A DNA stretch of 64,000 bases from an uncultured Pseudomonadota bacterium. Its GTDB lineage: Bacteria > Pseudomonadota > Gammaproteobacteria > Burkholderiales > SG8-39. The translations under genes and the position numbers were made by a program. The first letter of the stretch is position 1; each line of letters starts with the position of its first letter. This document shows positions 34,414-41,371 of the stretch, in pieces. The notes below the pieces were generated by a model. It saw nothing but the letters and a program-made list of their open reading frames with translations. It did not search any database and was not told the origin of the DNA. The DNA lies in NCBI GenBank assembly GCA_903921325.1, contig CAIXPL010000038.1:50119-114118 (forward strand). Direction: 5' to 3'.

Positions 34414-34867
34414 TTGGGTCGGCGCTTCACGCGCGCCTGGCGATGTCCTGCGACATCGTCCCGGCCCGCACTCGCTTCACAGCCGCGCAATGGATCGGCG
34501 CTTCGCACCTCACTCTGGGCGATGTCCACTCGCGAATCGCTCGGGCATCGTCTGAACCCACGCGCCCCCCAGCTTTCCTTGCTCGGGCCTTTGAGGCGCG
34601 CCGCTCTCGCGTGCGCCCTCTGAGGCACGGGGTGCGCCTGGCTTGTCGGCATTCAGCTACGTCGTACATCGTAGGTCGGTTCAGTTACATGGCAGAGCCT
34701 GGCACGCCTCGCTCGATGACACAAGGCACCGCTTCGCTCTCGCTATCGCCCGGTCTTGTGTCCGCCGGCGTTCGCGCTAACCCCCGCGCTCTCGTCCTCT
34801 GGCACAAGCATGCGGCCTCAGTCTCGTCCTTGTGTCACTCGCCATCCCGGCGTGCCTGTGCGTTGCC
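34414..34867. other. Gene-poor GC-rich stretch after the pentapeptide gene
   Basis: About 450 bases. The open frames here are Arg/Ser/Pro-rich and have no ribosome sites, so I do not call a gene. A short hairpin (CGATGTC/GACATCG, 34440-34457) is present. It may be decayed coding DNA. Confidence 0.4.
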
Positions 34868-35011
34868 ATGAACCAACCCACGATTGCGCGAAGCCTCATG
34901 TCCACAACCCAGGCGCACCCCATGTCCACAGACACCGCACAAGAGCAACCCTCAGCCTTCGGGCTGAGGGCTTACCAGAAACGCCTGCTGGAAGGAGAAG
35001 GGCATGTTTGA
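34868..35011 (+). CDS. Possible 47-aa small protein upstream of the methylase
   Basis: The frame from the ATG at 34868 ends at a TGA (35009-35011) overlapping the start of the methylase gene. Internal ATGs at 34898 and 34922 are alternatives. The last part, 'AFGLRAYQKRLLEGEGHV', looks protein-like. No ribosome site is clear. It contains the hairpin at 34949-34970, and the methylase Shine-Dalgarno lies within it. Tentative. Confidence 0.35.
   Translation: MNQPTIARSLMSTTQAHPMSTDTAQEQPSAFGLRAYQKRLLEGEGHV
34949..34970 (+). other. Perfect hairpin with UUCG tetraloop
   Basis: CCCTCAGCC and GGCTGAGGG form a 9-bp stem closed by TTCG, an exceptionally stable RNA loop. It lies 34 bases before the methylase ATG. 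There is no T run after it, so it may protect or regulate the mRNA rather than end transcription. Confidence 0.6.
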
Positions 35012-35525
35012 AATGGACGACAAGCGAGTGTTGGACCCGTGCTGCGGTAGCCGGATGATGTGGTTCGATCGAACCCATGAGGACGTTGTCTTCGGCGATT
35101 GTCGCAACGAGGAAACCTTCGTCACTGACCGCTCACACGGACACGCGGACGGGACGCGCAAACTCATCATTGCACCCGATGTCAGACTTGATTTTCGCGC
35201 CTTACCGTACCCAGATGGCAGCTTCCGACTTGTCGCCTTCGACCCTCCCCATCTTGTTCGAGCCGGGCCGAGGTCCTGGCTGGCTGCCAAGTACGGGAAG
35301 CTGGGCAAAGACTGGCGAGATGACCTTCGCACCGGATTCTCCGAGTGCTTTCGTGTCCTCGACGCACACGGCGTTCTCGTTTTCAAGTGGAGCGAAACCC
35401 AGATAAAGCTGCGAGAAGTCCTAGCCCTGACTCCTCACAAACCTCTCTTCGGCAATGCGTCGGGTAAAAAAGCTGGCACGCATTGGATGGTGTTCATGAA
35501 AGAACGAGTTCGCGATCACGATTGA
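35004..35525 (+). CDS. Phage-type SAM-dependent methyltransferase
   Basis: 173 aa with GGAAGGAGAAG directly upstream. 'RVLDPCCGSRMMWFD' is a motif I variant found in small phage methylases, and 'LVAFDPPHLV' supplies the DPP(H) catalytic motif. Order I then IV fits a gamma/alpha-like small enzyme. 'FKWSETQIKLREVLAL' near the C-terminus is also typical. The substrate may be DNA adenine, but this is not certain. It is followed by a convergent minus-strand run after 77 bases. Confidence 0.8.
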   Translation: MFEMDDKRVLDPCCGSRMMWFDRTHEDVVFGDCRNEETFVTDRSHGHADGTRKLIIAPDVRLDFRALPYPDGSFRLVAFDPPHLVRAGPRSWLAAKYGKLGKDWRDDLRTGFSECFRVLDAHGVLVFKWSETQIKLREVLALTPHKPLFGNASGKKAGTHWMVFMKERVRDHD

Positions 35526-35602
35526 CTGGGCGCTACAAGGCGCCGGACCACCACCACAAAAAGGTGATCGCTATAGTCCAACACAACTGTTAGCCCAACT
35601 TT

Positions 35603-36187
35603 CTACCATACTCGCCGCGCCCCAATCGCCCGCACCAGGTGGTGCGCACCACCCTGAACGACGATGACGCCCGATCGCATTCGGGTCGTACTCGCGCAAC
35701 GGGCGGCTGGAAACCAGATCACCGGCGTTGCCCTCAATTCGGCGGCCGCTCGTTCAACCTGCGCCACCGGGTCTTGTGCGAAGGGCTTCCCGTTCAATCG
35801 CACCAGCTGCGCACTGGATCTCCAGGTCGAGCGACGCACGATCGCACCGGAGTAAGATTTGATCTCAATGGCGAACCGTTCCTGATTGGGAGATGTGACG
35901 AAAATGTCAATGTCTCCGCCCCCCGCGAGCAAACGATTGTTCACGATGGCCCAACTCTCTGGCCACCTCACGCTCGATCGCGCTCGTCGCTCAACAGAGA
36001 CGCCCCGTACGCGCACCAAACTCCGCCGCAAGACGGCGAGCCCCAGCGCCCCGAGCACCAATCCCGTCGTGACAGGGAAGACTGCTTGCTGCGCCTCGAT
36101 CGTGACACAAATGATCGCGGCCCCAAAGAGAAGGATCGCGGCAGCAAGGAGTAGGAGCCCCCCATAGGCGCCTGGTGCCCATCGCAC
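35603..36187 (-). CDS. NERD-domain membrane protein
   Basis: 194 aa from a GTG at 36187. Two hydrophobic segments ('GLLLLAAAILLFGAAIIC' and 'AVFPVTTGLVLGALGLAVL') precede a soluble domain with 'NNRLLAGGGDIDIFVTSPN' and 'FAIEIKSYSGAI', the D..(I/V)..E.K signature of NERD nuclease-related domains. NERD proteins are often on plasmids, with roles inferred in DNA processing. No ribosome site is obvious at the GTG. Cotranscription with the membrane gene 45 bases upstream is likely. Confidence 0.8.
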   Translation of the reverse strand: MRWAPGAYGGLLLLAAAILLFGAAIICVTIEAQQAVFPVTTGLVLGALGLAVLRRSLVRVRGVSVERRARSSVRWPESWAIVNNRLLAGGGDIDIFVTSPNQERFAIEIKSYSGAIVRRSTWRSSAQLVRLNGKPFAQDPVAQVERAAAELRATPVIWFPAARCASTTRMRSGVIVVQGGAHHLVRAIGARRVW

Positions 36188-36231
36188 GCCAAGGGTGCGG
36201 CGCGCAATCAGTGCGACGGGCGACGATGAGA

Positions 36232-36924
36232 TCAGCTCTGACTCCGGTAGCTATCAACGCCGGCGGGACGCACCGAGCTGTTCCTAACCACAGCCTGGCT
36301 GTTCGCCGCGCCGCTTGGTCCGGCCTTCGCGTCTCGCACGATGCGGCGGTGGACACTATCCCAGGACGCAGCGCGGGTGAGACCATGGTCAATTCCGCGC
36401 ACAACGCTGATCAGTGCAATCCCGACGAGACACAGCAGGAGTGCCGTATGCCCGCCCTCTAAAGCCAGAAACACTGGGACGAAGCAAATGAGGACAAGCA
36501 AGGCCACGACCGGCGCGTGCTCGGATGTGTTGCTCTTGAGCAACCCCTCCGGGTCAACGACTTCCCATGCCAACGCTCGCAAATTCTGCCACTGGGCTGT
36601 CTGCCTGACATCAAAGGCGATCGCTGCCATGCAGGTGAACACCAGCCAGGCTTCCGCCCAACTCATCCACAGATCCATAGCGAGCACAAACGGCAAGACC
36701 AGCGCCAGAACGAGCGCACAGACGGTCAGCGGGTGTTCAACGCTGTGCGCCGTTTCCTCAAGAAGAGCGCTCTCTAACGCAGAGGCGAGAACGACGTCCT
36801 TCTTGGCTACGCTTCGTTGAGTCGCGGGGGCTTCCTGCCCCACTACACTCCGCAGCGCATTGCTGGGGGCCACTGCCAGAGCCTTTCGCAAGGCCACTGC
36901 CTCCGACATGACGATCGAATTCAT
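36232..36924 (-). CDS. Multi-TM membrane protein of unknown function
   Basis: 230 aa from the ATG at 36924, preceded by AAGGAG seven bases away; the longer frame invades ssb. Four hydrophobic stretches are visible at about residues 75-95, 98-115, 155-172 and 178-195. The N-terminus and C-terminus are polar. Not recognised. It lies 34 bases downstream of ssb and upstream of the NERD gene, so ssb, this gene and NERD are probably one transcript. Confidence 0.65.
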   Translation of the reverse strand: MNSIVMSEAVALRKALAVAPSNALRSVVGQEAPATQRSVAKKDVVLASALESALLEETAHSVEHPLTVCALVLALVLPFVLAMDLWMSWAEAWLVFTCMAAIAFDVRQTAQWQNLRALAWEVVDPEGLLKSNTSEHAPVVALLVLICFVPVFLALEGGHTALLLCLVGIALISVVRGIDHGLTRAASWDSVHRRIVRDAKAGPSGAANSQAVVRNSSVRPAGVDSYRSQS

Positions 36925-36958
36925 TCCATCACTCCTTATTGTGGATGACTGGGTCGGC

Positions 36959-37381
36959 TCAGAACGGGATGTCTTCGTCAAGTGCTTCAGCGGCGCTCTG
37001 ATCCGTAGACGCCTTCCCGGTGACTTCTTCGGCAGGCTTTTTGTCCCCGGAGGCGAGGGGACCAAACTTGAATTCTTCAACCACCACGTTGGTCGGGTAG
37101 TGCTTCACGCCCGCTTTATCCGTGTACTCGCGCGTGCGGAGTCGACCCTCAATGCGCAGGTGCTTGCCTTTCGTACCGTACTCACCAAGTGTCTTCGCAA
37201 GAGAGCCAAACGCCTGGCACCAATGCCACTCAGTGGAAGTCTTCCTTTCCCCCGCCTTGTCGATGTAGGTCTCGTTTGTGGCCAATCGAAAGCTCACCAC
37301 CGGCGTGCCATCGGGTATATAGCGCAGCTCCGCATCTGCCCCCACGTGACCATCCAGCAACACCTTGTTATTCATCGTCAT
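36959..37381 (-). CDS. ssb: Single-stranded DNA-binding protein
   Basis: 140 aa. Typical SSB order: 'NKVLLDGHVGADAELRYIPD' then 'GTPVVSFRLATNE', 'TEWHWCQAFGSLAKTLGEY' and 'GKHLRIEGRLRTREY'. The acidic C-terminal tip 'DEDIPF' binds replication and repair partners. GGGAG stands nine bases before the ATG. Plasmid SSBs protect transferred single strands and may dampen the SOS response. The linker is short (about 25 aa). Confidence 0.97.
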   Translation of the reverse strand: MTMNNKVLLDGHVGADAELRYIPDGTPVVSFRLATNETYIDKAGERKTSTEWHWCQAFGSLAKTLGEYGTKGKHLRIEGRLRTREYTDKAGVKHYPTNVVVEEFKFGPLASGDKKPAEEVTGKASTDQSAAEALDEDIPF

Positions 37382-37425
37382 AGCAACCCACTCCCTTAAA
37401 AGATTACCGATGAAAGACGCACCGA

Positions 37426-37656
37426 CTATCGGGGCGTGTTACGACAACGACAGCGCCCCGTAATGCACGAGACGGCATACAGAACGGCCTCCTCGGGTAA
37501 TGCACCCAGCAAGGACGCTTCAGCCTGTGCATCGGCGAACCCGCAAGTGCACGACGCTTCGGGCGCGGCGGCCTCTTGCGCCGAGGGGTTGTTTGCCACC
37601 ACACGCAGCGGAAATGCTGTGGCCTCTGGGACGTAGGACGTAACGGCGAGTTGCAT
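37426..37656 (-). CDS. Small hypothetical protein with C-terminal cysteines
   Basis: 76 aa from the ATG at 37656, preceded by AGGAGA. Cysteines occur as 'SCTCGFADA' and 'VSCITGRCRCRNTPR'. No family recognised. It lies 44 bases upstream of ssb on the same strand. The longer frame to 37917 overlaps the next gene and is not used. Confidence 0.5.
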   Translation of the reverse strand: MQLAVTSYVPEATAFPLRVVANNPSAQEAAAPEASCTCGFADAQAEASLLGALPEEAVLYAVSCITGRCRCRNTPR

Positions 37657-37781
37657 CGAATCTCTCCTGAGAACGATCACAAGAAGTACGAAAGAAATTG
37701 CCTTCACACGGTGCGCCGGGAGGCGTAGAACGAGAAGCGCCTTGAATGACGCTTGGACAAGCGGATCGCACGCCGTGCGTC

Positions 37782-38273
37782 CTACGTTGACGACGCATCG
37801 GTCGCCTCCAGAGCCGCTCCGATGGAGGACACCTCGCTCAGAGGATTGAGATGTCGCTCGGGACGGGGCTCGACCAGCAGGGAGACATAGGTCTGTCGTC
37901 GCCCTACAACGGTCCACCCCACGATTCGCAGCTGATGGCCACGATCATCGCCAACGAGGTTCACAAATCCTGTGTAATCGGGACTTTCCTTCCCGGCTTG
38001 CGTCTGGGCAGGCGCCTGCGCTTGCGAGAACAATCTTCCGTAGAGATACGATGAATGGGGGTCGCCGATTTTGAGGCTCAGGTAAATTCGACGGGTGTTG
38101 AGCGACGTCTTCCGGAATGCCGCCACCTGAATCCGTCCAGCAGGACCGTCGAGGAACCCCGTCATGACTGGCGCGTTGGTCACTTCGGGTTCTTCGGACG
38201 CGGGCCTGACGAACAGCGCGCCCTTGAGGCGCGATTCGCGGGCCAGCACCGGCACCTCCATCGAGTCAGCCAT
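37782..38273 (-). CDS. Hypothetical protein, possibly OB-fold/DUF736-like
   Basis: 163 aa with AAGGAC upstream of the ATG. The central segment 'GRIQVAAFRKTSLNTRRIYL' followed by 'SLKIGDP' and 'YLYGRLF' looks like the strand pattern in DUF736-type plasmid proteins, where 'aw.k.s..g..YlsvkldDp..p....l' is conserved. The similarity is weak. First gene of the minus-strand run leading to ssb; divergent from the Sel1 lipoprotein. Confidence 0.45.
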   Translation of the reverse strand: MADSMEVPVLARESRLKGALFVRPASEEPEVTNAPVMTGFLDGPAGRIQVAAFRKTSLNTRRIYLSLKIGDPHSSYLYGRLFSQAQAPAQTQAGKESPDYTGFVNLVGDDRGHQLRIVGWTVVGRRQTYVSLLVEPRPERHLNPLSEVSSIGAALEATDASST

Positions 38274-38382
38274 CCATTGTCCTTGCTTGGAATGACATCG
38301 TTGCGTGATCGTCGAATTGTGTAAGATTGTTGCGCTTGTAAGGCAGTGAAGATTCTACACAGCGGATAGCCGTATAAATTGA

Positions 38383-39237
38383 ATGGTTGCGATCCGATTT
38401 CTGCTCCTTTCATTCGCGTTCGCCACGCTCGCGTTCTGCACCGCCTTGGGTGGCTGTGATCTCGCCGGCCAGGCAGATGCCAAGGCACGCGAACTCTATG
38501 ACGCGCTCGCTGCCAACCACGGAACGGCGCTCCGGGAGATCGAGGACCTCGCGCGACGCGGGAGCGCCCAGGCGGCATTTTTTTCTGGGCTAAGCTATGA
38601 CCCGGAGGCCTCCAACGCACCAGACATCGCGAAGGCAGCGGCGTATTACGCCCTGGCGGCGCCATACCTGGCGAGCGCGAAATTCAACCTCGCGCTCCTC
38701 GTGCTCAAAGGCGCAACAGTCGATGATCTTGATGAGGAGAAGGCGGTCGAGCTCCTCGCCGACGCGGCACGCAGCGGGCGCGCCGAGGCGCTGATGATCC
38801 TCGCAACGATTTATTCACAAGGGCTTGGCGCCGTGGCGCCGGATGGGGCGAGGGCTGCCGAGTTCTACGCCAAGGCGCTCGCTGCCACTGGTGACCCGAG
38901 GGCAGCACTGGGTCTGGGTATTTGCTTTCAGGATGGTCGGGGATGCCCCGTTGATCTGGGTCGGGCGCAGGAGTTCTTGCTGCGCGCGGCCGAGGCCGGT
39001 TGGCCTGAAGCGCAAGCGCGACTCGCTGCTCTAGCCCCCAGCGCTCTGCAGGCCGCCCAATGGCACCTGGTCGCCGCGCTCAACGATGCAAGTCACGAGC
39101 AGGCGGCCCTGGCCGCACTGGCACAATTGAGTGAACACGATCGCGTCGCGGCGACGAGGGCGGCCAAGCTATGGGAACATGTACACCCTCGTCTGGTCAC
39201 GCTTCGCAAGCTGAGCGCGCCAATGACAGATCCGTGA
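38383..39237 (+). CDS. Sel1-repeat lipoprotein
   Basis: 284 aa. The N-terminal signal ends in the lipobox 'ALGGCDLAG', with the lipidated Cys at residue 25. Residues about 55-215 contain at least four Sel1-like units, for example 'AKAAAYYALAAPYLASAKFN', 'SGRAEALMILATIYSQGLG' and 'PRAALGLGICFQDGRGCPVD'. Sel1 proteins are protein-protein scaffolds. On conjugative elements they may be recognition or exclusion factors, but this is not established. A TATAAATT lies about 15 bases before the ATG and may be a -10 element. Confidence 0.8.
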   Translation: MVAIRFLLLSFAFATLAFCTALGGCDLAGQADAKARELYDALAANHGTALREIEDLARRGSAQAAFFSGLSYDPEASNAPDIAKAAAYYALAAPYLASAKFNLALLVLKGATVDDLDEEKAVELLADAARSGRAEALMILATIYSQGLGAVAPDGARAAEFYAKALAATGDPRAALGLGICFQDGRGCPVDLGRAQEFLLRAAEAGWPEAQARLAALAPSALQAAQWHLVAALNDASHEQAALAALAQLSEHDRVAATRAAKLWEHVHPRLVTLRKLSAPMTDP

Positions 39238-39241
39238 CCGC

Positions 39242-40243
39242 TTAATCGTGCTCTGGGTTGCCGATCAACGTACGGATGCGTGCCCGGTGGTAGAGGATGG
39301 CGCTCAGTCGCCTGGCCGGCGCAGACGTATGTGCCCATACGTCCGGTTGCGGCAGGTGATGAGCGAAAGTCACATCCAGCGATATCAGGTCAAGAGCGTG
39401 CTTGAGCGGATCGAGTGCGTCACCAGTAGGGAATAGGTCGGCCTCGGTGAAGACCTCGGCGAGTTGGAACACGGTGAGCGTCGACACATCCAGAAATAAC
39501 CCAATCAAGCGCAGCTTATCGGCGGGCAACAGACCGATGGGGCGCGCGCCCCGCATCATCACCGAACAGTAGGATGGTGACAGATCGACGTATTCGGCGA
39601 AATACGTCAGCGTAGTTTCGGTCTGCTTTATGCGCTTGAGAATCGCGTCAACCAAGGCGCTGCCCGCCAGACGCTTCCTTATTACGGGCGTAGCGTTCCG
39701 CGTCACCCCGATGGGTGTAGTCACCTCGAAGCGCGGAAACGGTTCGAGGATCATCCGCCCAATACTGCGCTGGTACGTGAGCGCGCACCAGACTCTTGCC
39801 TCGATCGGCATGCGCTCCCACGCGTCGTCGCTTAACGCATAAAGCCTGGCTTCTCGATCGCGCACCAGGTGGCGTTGCACATTACGCAGTTGCTCATCAA
39901 GCGTACTCGCGCGAAAAAGATCGGTTACTTTCAGGGCGTTCGCCAGCAAATACGCCCCAAGCGTGGAGATATTCAGCAAGCCCGCCAGTCCGCGCAGCTG
40001 CTCCGGCCCCAATCCACCGATCCATCGTTCCCCAAGAAAAACGAGATTGACATAGGTCTTTGAGAGCTTCATGGCCGCAGCAATGTCGTCCCTGTCGATG
40101 CCGCGCTCGAGCATTTGACTCCTGATGAGACGCAGCAACGGCGCGCCCCGGGCCAGGTTCCGTGTCAGCACCTCACGACGGGCCTTGTCGCTTTTACCGC
40201 CGCGAGCCCGCGGTTTGCTATTGGATGGCGACTTCGAAGCCAT
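39242..40243 (-). CDS. Regulator with two XRE-like helix-turn-helix domains
   Basis: 333 aa. An N-terminal basic region ('SKPRARGGKSDKARREV' type) is followed by a first HTH ('DIAAAMKLSKTYVNLVFLGE', about 53-72). A second occurs later ('TYFAEYVDLSPSYCSVMMRG', about 213-232), each followed by a similar 'G..P...L.G L.....LT.F.LA' segment. The duplication suggests an internal repeat that may bind two half-sites. It is divergent from the OB-like gene, with a palindrome between them. The convergent Sel1 gene ends 4 bases away. Confidence 0.7.
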   Translation of the reverse strand: MASKSPSNSKPRARGGKSDKARREVLTRNLARGAPLLRLIRSQMLERGIDRDDIAAAMKLSKTYVNLVFLGERWIGGLGPEQLRGLAGLLNISTLGAYLLANALKVTDLFRASTLDEQLRNVQRHLVRDREARLYALSDDAWERMPIEARVWCALTYQRSIGRMILEPFPRFEVTTPIGVTRNATPVIRKRLAGSALVDAILKRIKQTETTLTYFAEYVDLSPSYCSVMMRGARPIGLLPADKLRLIGLFLDVSTLTVFQLAEVFTEADLFPTGDALDPLKHALDLISLDVTFAHHLPQPDVWAHTSAPARRLSAILYHRARIRTLIGNPEHD

Positions 40244-40336
40244 GTTCGTCTCTGCTCATGAGTCATCGCCAGTGTAGTTCTTATGCTGACGCATTGTTGT
40301 GGGGTTCTGAAAAATGATAACCCATCGGGCGGATTT

Positions 40337-40357
40337 ATACGCAGTTCCGTTGCGTAT
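40337..40357. promoter_or_regulatory. Operator-like inverted repeat between divergent genes
   Basis: ATACGCA (40337-40343) and TGCGTAT (40351-40357), perfect 7-bp arms with a 7-base spacer. It is 94 bases from the regulator start and 55 bases from the OB-like gene, so it is well placed for autoregulation and control of both. Confidence 0.6.
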
Positions 40358-40411
40358 CATTGCCTGGTACCTTGAAATGTATCGACCCACTTATCGCGTC
40401 CGGGAGCCTAC

Positions 40412-41371
40412 ATGCTGTCATTCAAACAAACCGAACAAGAGTATCGCTACCGTTACCGGTCAGGGATGCTCAATGTGGCCTGGATCGCAGGTGTGGCACG
40501 CAATCTGACTGCGCGTGGTGGTTTCATACAGCGCTCAAACAACTTGAATCAGATGATTCCCTTCGAGCTGGACGAAGGGAATACGATGCGCCCGTGGATT
40601 AAAGAGGGCTGCAATCTGAAAGTCCTGGCACGGTTGCACGGTGGCCGGGACGACGGTGAACCGATTGTCGTGTTGCGCGCTTTGGATTTGAGCGCACCAG
40701 ACATCCTCGACATGCCGCCGCGGGAGGCCTACGAGCGCGTCGTACGCCCAGGCATCCCAACAGACGCGGTGCGCCCCACCGAATACGGTCCCGCGCCCAC
40801 ATCGACGGGGGGCCTCGTGGTCACTGACAAAGGCAATATGGCCTGGGTGGCCGGATACGTCGCCAACTTCTTTGTCGAACGCGTTACTCAAGAAGACGGG
40901 GGCCCCGGTCGAGGGTGCCTGGTGGTCGGGATGCGCCAGACCGCCGATCCGGATGACATCCTGCCGGTGCGCTGCTACAACGCGCGCCCCGAGGAGCTCG
41001 CGAACCATCTTAACGTGCGCGATCCGGTTAAGATGATTGGGCGCATGGAGGTGCGACTCAAGAATACCGGACAGACCGATGAGAGCGGGAACCTGGTCAC
41101 GCGCAAGCGGTTATATATGCGGGTGTCGATGATCAAAGTGGTCAACGCCGATGACATTCGAGATCGCCCGACCTGGGTCGACGAGATTCCCCTCCCGACG
41201 AGTAGTCGTCGACGGGGAGCGTCGCGGGCAATCGGGATAGTGACAGCCCCAGCGCCGATGGCTCCTGCGACGGCTCCTGTGATCATTAGGGACGATTCGT
41301 CTGAACCCCGGTTTCACGATGTGGACCTGGGCGTAGACGACGAAACGAAAAGGATGCTTGCCGCGCAATGA
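40412..41371 (+). CDS. Hypothetical protein, possibly OB-fold ssDNA-binding-like
   Basis: 319 aa. 'LNVAWIAGVARNLTARG' near the N-terminus and 'PVKMIGRMEVRLKNTGQTDE' with 'RLYMRVSMIKVVNADDI' have the strand-and-turn look of OB folds. The C-terminus (about 260-319) is a flexible Pro/Ala linker and an acidic end ('DVDLGVDDETKRML') reminiscent of SSB tips. I cannot assign a family. The stop overlaps the next ATG (ATGA), so it is coupled to the HD-domain protein and may handle DNA with it. Confidence 0.45.
   Translation: MLSFKQTEQEYRYRYRSGMLNVAWIAGVARNLTARGGFIQRSNNLNQMIPFELDEGNTMRPWIKEGCNLKVLARLHGGRDDGEPIVVLRALDLSAPDILDMPPREAYERVVRPGIPTDAVRPTEYGPAPTSTGGLVVTDKGNMAWVAGYVANFFVERVTQEDGGPGRGCLVVGMRQTADPDDILPVRCYNARPEELANHLNVRDPVKMIGRMEVRLKNTGQTDESGNLVTRKRLYMRVSMIKVVNADDIRDRPTWVDEIPLPTSSRRRGASRAIGIVTAPAPMAPATAPVIIRDDSSEPRFHDVDLGVDDETKRMLAAQ

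Noticed and set aside
33972..34652. Long minus-strand open frame opposite the pentapeptide gene (226 codons)
   Set aside because: It exists only because the 15-bp GC-rich repeat has no stop in that register; the sense strand gives a classic pentapeptide-repeat protein.
34443..34871. 142-codon frame after the pentapeptide gene
   Set aside because: Arg/Ser/Pro-rich composition, no ribosome site and no family features; treated as non-coding.
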